Numbered from the stretch's first letter, positions 10,197 through 19,735 are shown. The stretch: DNA of 64,000 nt from Pseudomonas sp. MH9.2 (GCF_034353875.1 NZ_CP133784.1:3748501-3812500), one strand, 5' to 3'. The notes: a model not told the origin generated them from the sequence alone. Translations and numbers: made by a program.

Positions 10197-11173
10197 TGAG
10201 AGGCTGGTTCGTCGCGTTATGGCTGATCGCTTCACCGGTATTCGCAGCGCCGCTGGCTGAACTGAAGATGCTGTCCGAACATGCGGTCGAGGGCATGGTG
10301 GGCGGTAATCTGTCGGGACTGGCGTCTTGCAATGGCGAGCTGTGGACAGTATCGGACCGCGATGATGCCTTGCTGTACAGGCTCGATACCTCTTCGGTGG
10401 TGTGGAAGGCCGAGGCGAATACCATTGACGTGCCGACCGTGCCGGACAGTGGTCTGGCGTTGAGTGTGCGTTCGATGGTCGGGGCGTCGTCGCTGGTTCG
10501 TGGGGGCGCCCTGGATTTCGAAGGCGTGACGTGCGACGCGGCGGGGAATCGTTACCTGGTCAGCGAGGGGTACGCGGCGGTGCTGCAAGTGCCTGTTTCC
10601 GGCGCGCCGAGTTGGTTGAAGCTGCCGCCGAGTCTGGTCCGCCAGGCGCGTGCCAAGGGAATGCTCCAGCACTTCAATGCGATCTTCGAGGGTATCGCGA
10701 TCAATCCGGCCGGAGATCGGCTGTGGCTGGCGGCCGAGCGGCAGAAGCGCGGGTTGCTGGTGGTCCATCGTGATCAGGCTGCCTGGAGCTGCAAAGGGGG
10801 TTGCGTGATCCTCAGTGAGGCGGGCAAGCAAACCATGCCGGCGCAAATGGACAGTCGCGAGGCGCCAAAAGACTTTTCCGATATTTCGCTGTTCAACGGC
10901 AAGCTGTTTACCCTGGAACGCGCCGCATATCGAGTCTGTCGTCGCGATCTGGACACTGGGAAGGTCGAGCTTTGCTGGTCGTTCGCCGATGATGCATTGG
11001 TGCCGTCGCGACGTTATTCGCAGCCTTACGGACTGGCCGAGGCGCTGGTTATAGACGCGGAAGGCGCCTGGATCGGTGTCGACAATAACTTTGGCGCCCG
11101 AGCCGATGGCGAGAAACGTCCGATAGTCTGGCGTTTCGCGGCACCCGAGGGTGGTTGGAGCGCCAAGCCGTGA
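10196..11173 (+). CDS. Exported esterase-like (phytase-type) protein
   Basis: A 325-residue protein with a clear signal peptide (MRGWFVALWLIASPVFA, cleavage after Ala-Phe-Ala). It resembles proteins grouped as 'esterase-like activity of phytase': a beta-propeller-like repeat of short strands, with conserved pieces ISDRDDAL-like near residue 50 and FEGIAINPAGDRLWLAAE in the middle. The real substrate is unknown. ATG 10196 shares its A with the parE stop; a TTG at 10193 is a possible but less likely start. The next gene, an aspartic protease, starts inside its stop codon. The two have been kept between parE and parC in pseudomonads, which suggests co-expression, though no shared function is known. 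Confidence 0.75.
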   Translation: MRGWFVALWLIASPVFAAPLAELKMLSEHAVEGMVGGNLSGLASCNGELWTVSDRDDALLYRLDTSSVVWKAEANTIDVPTVPDSGLALSVRSMVGASSLVRGGALDFEGVTCDAAGNRYLVSEGYAAVLQVPVSGAPSWLKLPPSLVRQARAKGMLQHFNAIFEGIAINPAGDRLWLAAERQKRGLLVVHRDQAAWSCKGGCVILSEAGKQTMPAQMDSREAPKDFSDISLFNGKLFTLERAAYRVCRRDLDTGKVELCWSFADDALVPSRRYSQPYGLAEALVIDAEGAWIGVDNNFGARADGEKRPIVWRFAAPEGGWSAKP

Positions 11174-11691
11174 GTCAGCAACTTCCCGGCAAGCGTGCGG
11201 GCCGCGTGCTGATGATTCTGGCGTGGGGTGCTGCGCTGTTTCTGGCCACACGCTTTTTCGGGCAGTGGGAGGCGCGCCAGGAAAACCCCAATACGGAGGT
11301 AACTTCGCAACACGGTGATGGCTATATCGAAGTGCAACTGCTGAGCAACGGCCAGGGCCATTTCGTCAGCAGTGGTCAGATCAATGGCCAGACGGTGCAG
11401 TTTTTACTGGATACCGGCGCCACCGACGTTGCGATTCCCGGCAAGGTAGCCGATACATTGCGACTCAAACGCGGCACGCCGGTGACGGTCAATACCGCCA
11501 ATGGCCGGAGCGAGGGGTTTCGCACCACGATCGACCGTCTGCAAGTGGGCGATATCGTCCTGCATGACGTACGCGCCCTGGTGGCGCCCGGTCTGGAAGG
11601 CGAACAGATACTGCTGGGCATGAGCGCAATGAAACAACTTGAATTCACCCAGCGCGGCGGCACTATGCTGCTGCGCCAGACCACGAAATGA
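11170..11691 (+). CDS. Membrane-anchored retropepsin-like aspartic protease (TIGR02281 type)
   Basis: A 173-residue protein with one N-terminal membrane segment (about residues 14-31) and a clan AA aspartic protease domain in the periplasm. The active site is Asp81-Thr-Gly in the stretch [14 protein letters not shown]; a second hydrophobic [10 protein letters not shown] block closes the fold. One copy of DTG per chain means the enzyme should work as a dimer, as in retropepsins. The start GTG 11170 overlaps the previous stop (GTGA); a longer frame to 11155 has no ribosome site. The parC start follows 10 bp after the stop. Natural substrates of the family are unknown. Confidence 0.85.
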   Translation: MSQQLPGKRAGRVLMILAWGAALFLATRFFGQWEARQENPNTEVTSQHGDGYIEVQLLSNGQGHFVSSGQINGQTVQFLLDTGATDVAIPGKVADTLRLKRGTPVTVNTANGRSEGFRTTIDRLQVGDIVLHDVRALVAPGLEGEQILLGMSAMKQLEFTQRGGTMLLRQTTK

Positions 11692-11701
11692 TGAGGCTTG
11701 C

Positions 11702-13960
11702 ATGAGCAATTCCCTTGACCTCAGCCTGGATGGCGTAGAACGCCGATCACTGGCTGACTTCACAGAACAGGCCTACCTCAACTACTCCATGTACGTGATC
11801 ATGGACCGTGCCCTGCCGCATATCGGCGACGGCCTGAAGCCTGTACAGCGGCGTATTATCTACGCCATGAGCGAGTTGGGGCTCGATGCCGACTCCAAGC
11901 ACAAGAAGTCGGCGCGTACCGTCGGCGACGTTCTCGGTAAATTCCACCCCCATGGCGACTCGGCCTGCTATGAAGCCATGGTGCTGATGGCGCAGCCGTT
12001 CAGCTATCGCTACACGCTGGTCGACGGTCAGGGTAACTGGGGCGCGCCGGATGATCCGAAGTCCTTCGCCGCCATGCGTTACACCGAAGCCCGGTTGTCG
12101 CGCTATTCCGAAGTGCTGCTCAGCGAACTGGGTCAGGGCACGGCGGATTGGGTACCGAACTTCGACGGAACCCTCGACGAGCCGGCCGTGTTGCCGGCGC
12201 GCCTGCCGAATATTCTGCTCAACGGCACCACCGGCATCGCCGTGGGCATGGCCACTGATGTACCGCCGCATAACTTGCGTGAAGTCGCCTCTGCCTGCGT
12301 GCATTTGCTCGATGAGCCCAAGGCCACGATCGAAGAGCTGTGTGAGCACATTAAGGGCCCGGATTATCCGACCGAAGCGGAAATCATCACCCCGCACGCC
12401 GATCTGCTGAAAATGTACGAAACCGGCAAAGGCTCGGTGCGCATGCGTGCGGTGTATCGCATCGAAGACGGCGATATCGTCGTCACTGCGTTGCCGCATC
12501 AGGTGTCCGGCGCCAAAGTGCTGGAGCAGATCGCTGCGCAGATGCAGGCCAAGAAGCTGCCGATGGTCGCCGATTTACGCGACGAGTCGGATCATGAGCA
12601 TCCTTGCCGCATCGTGATTATCCCGCGTTCCAATCGGGTCGAACTCGACGAGTTGATGCAGCATCTGTTCGCCACCACCGAGCTGGAATCCAGCTACCGG
12701 GTGAACATCAACATCATCGGTCTCGATGGCAAGCCGCAACTCAAGAACCTCAAGGCGTTGCTCAGCGAGTGGCTGGTGTTCCGTATCGGCACCGTGCGCC
12801 GACGTTTGCAATTCCGTCTGGACAAGGTCGAGCGCCGCCTGCACCTGTTGGACGGTTTGCTAACGGCTTACCTGAACCTGGATGAAGTCATCCATATCAT
12901 CCGCACCGCAGAACACCCGAAAGCGGAGCTGATCGAGCGGTTCGCGCTGTCGGAAATTCAGGCTGACTACATCCTCGACACGCGTTTGCGTCAACTGGCT
13001 CGCCTGGAAGAAATGAAGCTGCGGGCCGAGCAGGATGAGTTGCGCAAGGAACAGGCGCGTCTGCAATCGCTGCTGGGCAGCGAAACCAAGTTGCGTAAGC
13101 TGGTGCGCACTGAGCTGATCGCGGACGCTGAAACGTATGGCGACAACCGTCGCTCGCCTATTGTGTCCCGCACTGAAGCCAAGGCGTTGTCGGAAAACGA
13201 GCTGATGCCGACCGAGCCGGTCACAGTTGTGCTGTCGGATAAAGGTTGGGTGCGTTGCGCCAAGGGTCACGATATCGACGCCACCGGTCTTTCCTACAAA
13301 GCCGGGGATAGCTTCAAGACCTCGGCCGCCGGGCGCTCCAACCAATTTGCGGTTTTCATTGACTCTACGGGGCGCAGCTACTCGCTGCCGGCACACACCT
13401 TGCCGTCCGCCCGTGGCCAGGGCGAACCGTTGAGCGGTCGTCTCACGCCGCCGCCGGGTGCGAGCTTTGAATGTGTACTGTTGCCGGACGACGACGCGCT
13501 GTACGTCATCGCTTCCGACGCAGGCTATGGCTTTGTGGTTAAAGGTGAAGACCTGCAAGCCAAGAACAAGGCGGGCAAGGCGTTGCTGAGTCTGCCTAAT
13601 GGCGCCAAGGTGATTCTGCCGCGGCCAGTGGCTGATCGTGAGCAAAACTGGCTTGCGGCAGTGACCACTGAGGGACGCTTGTTGATTTTCAAAGTCAGTG
13701 ATTTGCCGCAGCTGGGCAAAGGCAAGGGCAACAAAATCATCGGTATTCCGGGCGAGCGTGTGGCCAGCCGCGAAGAGTACGTGACCGACCTGGCGGTGGT
13801 CCCGGAAGGCGCGACATTGGTGCTGCAAGCCGGCAAGCGCACCCTGTCGTTGAAGGCTGATGACCTCGAGCATTACAAAGGGGAGCGCGGTCGACGCGGT
13901 AACAAGCTTCCCCGAGGCTTCCAGCGTGTGGATGCATTATTGGTCGAAAGTAGCCTGTAA
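11702..13960 (+). CDS. parC: DNA topoisomerase IV subunit A (ParC)
   Basis: ParC is the DNA-cleaving subunit of topoisomerase IV. The 752-residue protein starts at ATG 11702 ([11 protein letters not shown]). The catalytic tyrosine is Tyr127 in [11 protein letters not shown]. The quinolone-resistance region reads [12 protein letters not shown] with Ser87 and Glu91, the wild-type residues in P. aeruginosa numbering, so no target-site resistance is seen here. The breakage-reunion domain is followed by a coiled-coil with the C-gate and a C-terminal beta-pinwheel of repeated short strands (about residues 500-740). It ends a four-gene run from parE. An internal longer frame back to 11639 overlaps the protease gene and has no ribosome site. 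Confidence 0.98.
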   Translation: MSNSLDLSLDGVERRSLADFTEQAYLNYSMYVIMDRALPHIGDGLKPVQRRIIYAMSELGLDADSKHKKSARTVGDVLGKFHPHGDSACYEAMVLMAQPFSYRYTLVDGQGNWGAPDDPKSFAAMRYTEARLSRYSEVLLSELGQGTADWVPNFDGTLDEPAVLPARLPNILLNGTTGIAVGMATDVPPHNLREVASACVHLLDEPKATIEELCEHIKGPDYPTEAEIITPHADLLKMYETGKGSVRMRAVYRIEDGDIVVTALPHQVSGAKVLEQIAAQMQAKKLPMVADLRDESDHEHPCRIVIIPRSNRVELDELMQHLFATTELESSYRVNINIIGLDGKPQLKNLKALLSEWLVFRIGTVRRRLQFRLDKVERRLHLLDGLLTAYLNLDEVIHIIRTAEHPKAELIERFALSEIQADYILDTRLRQLARLEEMKLRAEQDELRKEQARLQSLLGSETKLRKLVRTELIADAETYGDNRRSPIVSRTEAKALSENELMPTEPVTVVLSDKGWVRCAKGHDIDATGLSYKAGDSFKTSAAGRSNQFAVFIDSTGRSYSLPAHTLPSARGQGEPLSGRLTPPPGASFECVLLPDDDALYVIASDAGYGFVVKGEDLQAKNKAGKALLSLPNGAKVILPRPVADREQNWLAAVTTEGRLLIFKVSDLPQLGKGKGNKIIGIPGERVASREEYVTDLAVVPEGATLVLQAGKRTLSLKADDLEHYKGERGRRGNKLPRGFQRVDALLVESSL

Positions 13961-14137
13961 TGCCGGAATAGAGCGCTCGGTCTTCATTTGGCCATGATGG
14001 CCGACGCATAATCGCTGGAGTCATGAGCAATATTCACGGATGATATGACGTCTTGAGTCACCAGCGTGGCTGAGTGCCTTCATGTATTTTGTGAGTATTG
14101 ACGCTGTGGTGTGCCTTGTGGCGACTACCTGGATGGG

Positions 14138-14851
14138 ATGATGAATTTTTTACGCCTTCCTTTTGTTTTATTAATGACCGGCGTAATTGGGCTTGCCGGT
14201 TGCAGCATGCAACAACCGACTTCGTTATATCAGCTTGACGCCGGTGAGCCGGGTCAACCTAAACAAAGTGCAGGGCTGGCTGTTTTGTTGGGGCCGGTTT
14301 CAGTGGCCGATTACCTTCAACGTGAAACCCTGTTGCAACGGCAGCCGGATGGCAGCCTGACGGCATCGGCCGATGGTCGCTGGGCGGGTAGTCTGTCTTC
14401 TGACATCGATCAACTACTGTTGCGCCGACTGGCCTGGAAGCTGGACAGTCAGCGGGTGGTGCTGGCACCGGCTGTCGCTGGTTTTACACCGGATGTGCAG
14501 GTCTTATTGTCCATTACCCGGCTTGATTCGGGTGTAAGCCAACCAGCGGTGCTCGATGCTCAGTGGCGCTTGCTTGATCGCAGGGGCCAGGTTCGCGATA
14601 GCCGACTGATTCACCTGGAAGAGCCCCACGTCGGGACCTCTGCTGCACAGGTAAAAGCGCAGGGCGTACTTTTGCAGCGTCTGGCCGATCAGTTGAGCGT
14701 TGCGGTCAAACCCCTGGCCAACCAGCCTGCGGACGAACCTAAAAAGCAGCCTTCGGCTCAGACTCGCACTAATAAAGAGCAAGATCAGGGCAGACCAAAG
14801 ATTCCCTTGGCTTCACCGATTCGTACGGATATGGAAGTGTTCCGCTTCTAA
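14138..14851 (+). CDS. PqiC-like ABC-transport auxiliary lipoprotein (DUF330)
   Basis: A 237-residue lipoprotein: signal MMNFLRLPFVLLMTGVIG, lipobox LAGC with lipidated Cys22, then SLYQLDAG near the mature start and the domain found in PqiC/YmbA. PqiC anchors the Mce-type PqiB tunnel to the outer membrane and helps lipid transport between membranes. No pqiA or pqiB is seen in this window, so the partner must be elsewhere or the protein works otherwise. The last 40 residues are polar and rich in Lys, Gln and Pro. Two adjacent ATGs (14138, 14141) could start it. It is followed by a very strong two-way terminator. Confidence 0.83.
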   Translation: MMNFLRLPFVLLMTGVIGLAGCSMQQPTSLYQLDAGEPGQPKQSAGLAVLLGPVSVADYLQRETLLQRQPDGSLTASADGRWAGSLSSDIDQLLLRRLAWKLDSQRVVLAPAVAGFTPDVQVLLSITRLDSGVSQPAVLDAQWRLLDRRGQVRDSRLIHLEEPHVGTSAAQVKAQGVLLQRLADQLSVAVKPLANQPADEPKKQPSAQTRTNKEQDQGRPKIPLASPIRTDMEVFRF

Positions 14852-14862
14852 GGAAGTGGCTC

Positions 14863-14912
14863 CACCGCCCAATAAAAAGCCCACAGCGATGTGGGCTTTT
14901 TATTGGGCGGTG
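14863..14912. terminator. Bidirectional terminator, perfect 22-bp inverted repeat
   Basis: CACCGCCCAATAAAAAGC begins the left arm (14863-14884); the right arm 14891-14912 is its exact reverse complement. The loop is AGCGAT. The inner GC-rich stem GCCCAC/GTGGGC followed by CTTTTTATT gives a classic intrinsic terminator on both strands. It lies between the PqiC-like gene and the converging YtjB-like gene and serves both. Confidence 0.92.
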
Positions 14913-14964
14913 ACTCACCAACACCTTCAGGCTGGCGCAGGCTTATCCGCGATGGCGGTATCCG

Positions 14965-16515
14965 CTAAACCTTGCCCCGGCTCTCATGCATCCGCGCCAG
15001 TTGGCGTTCGAGCATGGATGGGTAGGGTTCCATCAGCCGTTCGACGCAGCAAGCGCCTTCCGGGCTGGCGATAGGTCGGATACGGGCGCGTTGGCGGATC
15101 AGGACATCATCACTGATCTTGCGCTCCACCAGCAGCAGGTTCCGGCTGTGTTGTGACAGCGCAAGTGCATCTTGGGCGGTTTCGGTCAGCAACAGGTCGA
15201 TTTGACTCAAACCGAACAGCCCGTCACTCAGGGTCAGGCCTAACTGCAATTGCAGAGTGATGCCGCTGTCGGCGACCTCGATCTGCAAGGCATGGCCCAG
15301 GGCGCGCAGGAGCTCGCCACAGCAAATTGCGTTGGTCAGGTAATCCTCGCCACTGTCCTGGCTATGGAACAGCATCAGCGTGCTGCCATCGTTCAGGGTG
15401 TGCAGTTCGCTTTGATACAGCGATGCCGCCTGATCCAGGCAGTCACGGTAACGTTGCAGCAAATCGGTCAGGCGAGCGCGGGGCAAACGGCGCAGTTGAT
15501 CCTGGGCGCCAAGCTGTACGGCCAGTACCGCACTGTGTTGCGGCTGGCTCGGGACAATCGGAGCGTGCTTGACCACGGGTGCGGGGGTGGAATGATCACG
15601 CAGATCGGCGAAGGGGTCTTCTTCGTCCTCTTCATCTTCTTCCGCGACGATGCGCCTCGGCGCTTGCGCTGGCAGGCGAGGTTTAGGTGCTTCATCGAAA
15701 CCAGGTTCGTGCAGGTCGTTCGCGGTAAACCCGGGTTCGTCGTCCTCTTCGGTTTCAAGGTGCGGATCGTTGCCAGCGTGTTCGTCGTATTCGGGTTCCG
15801 GAACGGGCTGAGGTTCAGGCGGTTCGGGCGCGAACGAGGCGTGCAGTTGACGGGCCAGGTCGCCGATTTCATCCTGACGCTCGGTGGCGGGTGTGTGCTC
15901 GTCGATATCGCGCAGCCACACGCGCAATTGCAGCAGGGGCGTCGAGATATAACGACCCAGACGCAAGCTCAGCGCCAGTGCCAATGCCAGCAGAATGCCG
16001 CTGAGGATGCCCATGCTTTGCAAGCTGATGGTCATCGGCTGCTGGAATTGCGCCATGTCCAGGCTGATGCGCAGATGCCCGGCGATCACGTCCTGGAAGG
16101 TGATTTTGATCTCGTACAAGCCTTCGGCTTCACCCAGCAGGCCGTTTTTAGGGCGCTGACCGGCTTCTGCAAGGATGCGGTTATCCACGCTGTAGATGGC
16201 TGCGTGGGCCACTAGCGGGTTCTTCACCAGATTGCCCAACAGTACGTTGAGACTGAGGATGTCGTTGGACACCAACAGTTCCGTGGCGGACGTCGCGGTT
16301 TGCGTGGTCAGGGCCTGGCCGAGGGCATCAGCCTGTTCGTGCATGGCCTGCTTGAACTGCAGGCCCATCACGCAGGCATAGATCACCAACGCCAAGGCGA
16401 CCAGAATCACGTTATGGCTGGCTATGCGCAAAGCAAGCGGTACACGCCTATGGCGCAATGCCCGAAAGATCAGCAGGAAAAAATTATCGGTTTTAACTGG
16501 CGTGGGCCGGTTCAC
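14965..16515 (-). CDS. AhpA/YtjB (SMP)-family membrane protein with HAMP and cyclase-like domains
   Basis: A 516-residue inner membrane protein. It has a membrane segment at about residues 28-48 (HNVILVALALVIYACVMGL), a periplasmic part, a second segment at about 160-180 (SMGILSGILLALALALSL) leading into a HAMP-like linker, then an acidic, Pro-rich stretch (about 225-315) and a C-terminal domain that resembles class III nucleotide cyclases in layout (VLAVQLGAQDQ; LNDGSTLMLFH) but lacks obvious catalytic Asp pairs. E. coli YtjB (Smp) is also next to and divergent from serB; its role is unclear. GTG 16515 is chosen as start (VNRPTPVKTDNFF); an open frame to 16575 exists, but its start has no ribosome site. 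Confidence 0.72.
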   Translation of the reverse strand: MNRPTPVKTDNFFLLIFRALRHRRVPLALRIASHNVILVALALVIYACVMGLQFKQAMHEQADALGQALTTQTATSATELLVSNDILSLNVLLGNLVKNPLVAHAAIYSVDNRILAEAGQRPKNGLLGEAEGLYEIKITFQDVIAGHLRISLDMAQFQQPMTISLQSMGILSGILLALALALSLRLGRYISTPLLQLRVWLRDIDEHTPATERQDEIGDLARQLHASFAPEPPEPQPVPEPEYDEHAGNDPHLETEEDDEPGFTANDLHEPGFDEAPKPRLPAQAPRRIVAEEDEEDEEDPFADLRDHSTPAPVVKHAPIVPSQPQHSAVLAVQLGAQDQLRRLPRARLTDLLQRYRDCLDQAASLYQSELHTLNDGSTLMLFHSQDSGEDYLTNAICCGELLRALGHALQIEVADSGITLQLQLGLTLSDGLFGLSQIDLLLTETAQDALALSQHSRNLLLVERKISDDVLIRQRARIRPIASPEGACCVERLMEPYPSMLERQLARMHESRGKV

Positions 16516-16645
16516 TGAGCACGGTTCTTTTGGTGAAGTTGCCGGGCAGTATAGCGACCGACCCTTGAGCGGCAAAGCGCTCGCTGTGCCCGATGGTCAC
16601 TGAAAGTGGTTAGAATGCGGTTTTTTTCCACTGCGGGGGTGCGCC

Positions 16646-17863
16646 TTGCGCGAAATCGTCCTGATAAACATCACTGGTGAAGACCGTCCGGGTCTCACTG
16701 CGGCCATTACCGGGGTGCTTGCCCAGGGTGGGGTGAATATTCTCGATATTGGTCAGGCGGTGATCCACGACACGTTGTCGTTCGGCATCCTGGTTGAGAT
16801 TCCGGGAACCGAACAAGGCTCCTCGGTGCTTAAAGACATCCTGTTCACGGCTTACAAGCTTGATCAGCAGGTGCGCTTCACGGCAGTTTCCGAAGAGGAC
16901 TACGCGCACTGGGTCAACGGGCAGGGCAAGGCGCGGCATATCGTGACGTTGCTCACCCGTAAGGTCACGGCCGAGCAATTGCAGCGTGTCAGTTCCATTA
17001 CCGCCAAGTATGGCCTGAACATCGATCAGATTGATCGCCTGTCGGGACGCATGCCGCTCGATACGCCAGCCGATAAAGGCAAGGGTTGCATCGAGTTTTC
17101 CGTGCGCGGCGAGCCGGCCGATCCAGGTGCGATGCAGGCCGAGTTCCTCAGCGTGGCGCAAGAACTCAATGTTGATATCGCGTTCCAGCAGGACTCGCTG
17201 TTTCGGCGCAACCGCCGTCTGGCGGTATTTGACATGGACTCGACGCTGATCGAGGCTGAAGTTATCGACGAGCTGGCCAAGGCGGCCGGTGTCGGCGAGC
17301 GGGTGTCGGAAATTACTGAGCGGGCCATGCGTGGCGAACTGGATTTTCGCGCCAGTTTCAAAGAGCGACTGGCGCTGCTTAAAGGCCTGGACGTCAGTGT
17401 GCTGGATGAAATAGGGGCTTCGTTGCGTCTGACCGAGGGCGCTGAAACCCTGTTCGCCGAGCTCAAGAGATTGGGCTACAAGACTGCGATTCTGTCGGGT
17501 GGTTTCACTTATTTCGCCAAACAGCTGCAAGCCAAGTTGGGCATCGACTACGTGTTCGCCAATGAATTGGAAGTGGTCGATGGCAAGGTTACCGGCGTGG
17601 CCATCGAGCCGATCGTCGATGCTCGACGCAAAGCCGACCTGCTGCGTGAGTTGGCGCACAAAGAAGGCCTGAGCCTTGAGCAGACGATTGCCGTCGGTGA
17701 CGGGGCCAATGATTTGCCGATGTTAGCGATTGCCGGTCTTGGCGTCGCTTTCCGAGCCAAACCGCTGGTCAAACAGTCGGCCAAACAGGCGATCTCGACG
17801 CTGGGGCTGGACGGGATTCTATACCTGCTCGGTTTTCGTGATCGGGATGGGCGGGGCTTATAA
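16646..17863 (+). CDS. serB: Phosphoserine phosphatase SerB
   Basis: SerB carries out the last step of serine synthesis, dephosphorylating O-phosphoserine. The 405-residue protein has two N-terminal ACT-type domains (REIVLINITGEDRPGLT; ARHIVTLLTRKVT) and a HAD phosphatase domain whose nucleophile is Asp196 in FDMDSTLIEAE. Motif II LSGGFTYFA and motif III VGDGANDLPML are intact. The start is TTG 16646 with GGGGG upstream. The long form with two ACT domains is normal in pseudomonads. It is divergent from the YtjB-like gene. Confidence 0.96.
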   Translation: MREIVLINITGEDRPGLTAAITGVLAQGGVNILDIGQAVIHDTLSFGILVEIPGTEQGSSVLKDILFTAYKLDQQVRFTAVSEEDYAHWVNGQGKARHIVTLLTRKVTAEQLQRVSSITAKYGLNIDQIDRLSGRMPLDTPADKGKGCIEFSVRGEPADPGAMQAEFLSVAQELNVDIAFQQDSLFRRNRRLAVFDMDSTLIEAEVIDELAKAAGVGERVSEITERAMRGELDFRASFKERLALLKGLDVSVLDEIGASLRLTEGAETLFAELKRLGYKTAILSGGFTYFAKQLQAKLGIDYVFANELEVVDGKVTGVAIEPIVDARRKADLLRELAHKEGLSLEQTIAVGDGANDLPMLAIAGLGVAFRAKPLVKQSAKQAISTLGLDGILYLLGFRDRDGRGL

Positions 17864-17870
17864 GGTTTTT

Positions 17871-17895
17871 GCTCCCTCAGTCTGACTGGGGGAGC
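17871..17895. terminator. Stem-loop between convergent serB and PilZ-like gene
   Basis: GCTCCCTCAG (17871-17880) pairs with CTGGGGGAGC (17886-17895) with one G-T pair and a 5-nt loop. On the plus strand it lies 8 nt after the serB stop. A TTTTT run stands before rather than after the stem, so the strength as a terminator is doubtful. Confidence 0.45.
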
Positions 17896-17932
17896 AGGCT
17901 TGCCTACCAAGTGCTACCAGGTGCGCCGCCTG

Positions 17933-19735
17933 TTACAAAGACGTCCACAACGAGTCGAACTCTTGTCCGGACGTCGCATCTTCGGCGCCGCCGGCGATGC
18001 CTTTCTTGCGTGGCGCCTCAATCGTCTGGTATTCGAACTGATTGAAGCTGCCGGTGCCGGTACGACGCTTGCCCAGGCCGGCCCGACGCTCTTCGCCGTT
18101 GGTGTTGATCCTTACCTTGTTGCCTTCCTGAAAGGGCAGGCGCGGCGCCAATAACGTCGCTGGCTGGTCGATTGCGCGCACTTCAGGCAGCAGCAGTGCC
18201 CGCAGGTATTGGCTGCTTGGCTCGCTGACGCGTACCAGTTGCAGGCCGCATGGCTGAGCATAGGGTGCAACCAGTTCAATACCCATTTGCGTGCCGCCAC
18301 CGCGAACCTGACGAATCCAGCGCACGACCGCGATACTCCAGCCCTGACCGGCACCGTCTTGAATGCCGACCATTTCCCCTGCCTGTAACTGAGGCGGAAC
18401 GTCTTTGGGCCACGCCAGGCAGTAGCCGCCCGGACTGTGGTTGATAACGTTCAGGGCGTGGGTCGGGAACGTCTGCTGGGCGTTGGACACCGGGTCGCCA
18501 CCGTCCACTTCGGCCTGCTGATACTGAATCTCCTCGTACGGCAGCATGCTGTCCGATGTGCCGTCACGCTCACTGTCGAAGGTGGTGGCCCACGCATCGG
18601 TGGAGGCGATTTTGGCGAACTGCGTCGTGAACTGTGCAGTCTGACTGACGGCGGGCAGTTTGAGCATCTCGCTGAACGACTTCTGTCCGCCCAGGTAATA
18701 GTGCAGGGCGTTCATCCCAAGGCACAAGGTCAGGGTGCCTTGGCCGGCCGTGCGCTGAAACGTCCGTTCGGAGACGTCGCCCCAGGCCGCCGCCAGGTGT
18801 TGCAACAGATCCAGAGTGAAGCCGTGGGGTACTAGCAGCGGCGATTGCCCGCGTTTCTCCTCGGGCAAGTCCAGGTAGTCCTTGATGGCTGCCGCCAGTG
18901 GCAGTGGATTGATGCCCAGCAGACCGGGCAGTTGCTCATCAAGGAACAGTGACTTGTAACGCGGTGGCGCATCGACGGTCTGTGCTACAGCGAACAGGCT
19001 GGAGTCTTCCGCTGGCGATTGCAGCTTGATCAATGCACTCCAGGACCCGAGGACTTCGGCCAAGCGGCCGATATTGAGCTGACGCATCTGGTTACAGCGC
19101 GAACAACCCAAGAGCAAAGCCACCCCATACGTTTGCTCGATGCTCAGCGTCTGGGTATGGCTCGCCAGGCTGTCGGGCACGGCGATGTTATTTAACTGAT
19201 GCTGACGCGCAATCAGATAAATCTGATGCAGCTCAAGCCACAGGCCCTCTGGTACGGGGCAATACAGTTGACTGGCGCGAATCAAAGAGCCATTGAGGCA
19301 GTGCATAGCGCGCTGCATGGCGGTGGTCAGCAGCGAAGCTCTATCTTTAGTCAGGTTCGGCGAGACGCGCGCGGTGATCTGTTTGTAGCCAATGGCCAAG
19401 TGGTTTTGCAGGGCCTGGCAGAGGTTCGCAACTTTGCGCGGGCGTTCGTCGAGCACAATCGCCTGACTGAGGAAGTGCCGCTCAAGGTTCTTGCAGACGT
19501 AATAAACCTCGGGGCGCAGGAGTTCGAGCAATTGCAGGCGGTTGTCGCTGGGCGTCAGTAACTGGTTGAGCTCGCCCATACCTTGGTAGAGCAGGCGGGC
19601 GGTTTCACCGAGATTGGCTTTGGGCAGGCTTGAGATCCAGCGTTTCAGGTCGCGCGGAGTGGCATCGCAGAACGACAGGCTCGACTGCGTTGGCGTGGGT
19701 ACACGCAGCAACAGCTCCAGACTTGAATTACTCAT
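17933..19735 (-). CDS. Large protein with PilZ-like C-terminal domain
   Basis: A 600-residue cytosolic protein without signal or membrane segments. The N-terminal two thirds are helical and unassigned; about residues 400-560 resemble PilZ, with the N-x-S-x-x-G motif in ALNVINHSPGGYCLAW (about residue 430) and a later hydrophobic barrel strand pair. The upstream R-x-x-x-R half of the c-di-GMP site is not evident, so binding of c-di-GMP is uncertain. In P. aeruginosa the homologue (PA4958) lies next to fimX and psd. Here it sits directly between serB and psd. ATG 19733-19735 is used (MSNSSLELLLRVPTP); the frame is open to 19759. The annotation 'molecular chaperone' sometimes used for it has no support that I can see. 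Confidence 0.68.
   Translation of the reverse strand: MSNSSLELLLRVPTPTQSSLSFCDATPRDLKRWISSLPKANLGETARLLYQGMGELNQLLTPSDNRLQLLELLRPEVYYVCKNLERHFLSQAIVLDERPRKVANLCQALQNHLAIGYKQITARVSPNLTKDRASLLTTAMQRAMHCLNGSLIRASQLYCPVPEGLWLELHQIYLIARQHQLNNIAVPDSLASHTQTLSIEQTYGVALLLGCSRCNQMRQLNIGRLAEVLGSWSALIKLQSPAEDSSLFAVAQTVDAPPRYKSLFLDEQLPGLLGINPLPLAAAIKDYLDLPEEKRGQSPLLVPHGFTLDLLQHLAAAWGDVSERTFQRTAGQGTLTLCLGMNALHYYLGGQKSFSEMLKLPAVSQTAQFTTQFAKIASTDAWATTFDSERDGTSDSMLPYEEIQYQQAEVDGGDPVSNAQQTFPTHALNVINHSPGGYCLAWPKDVPPQLQAGEMVGIQDGAGQGWSIAVVRWIRQVRGGGTQMGIELVAPYAQPCGLQLVRVSEPSSQYLRALLLPEVRAIDQPATLLAPRLPFQEGNKVRINTNGEERRAGLGKRRTGTGSFNQFEYQTIEAPRKKGIAGGAEDATSGQEFDSLWTSL

Noticed and set aside
11954..11975. Quinolone-resistance substitution in ParC
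   Set aside because: Ser87 and Glu91 are the wild-type residues.
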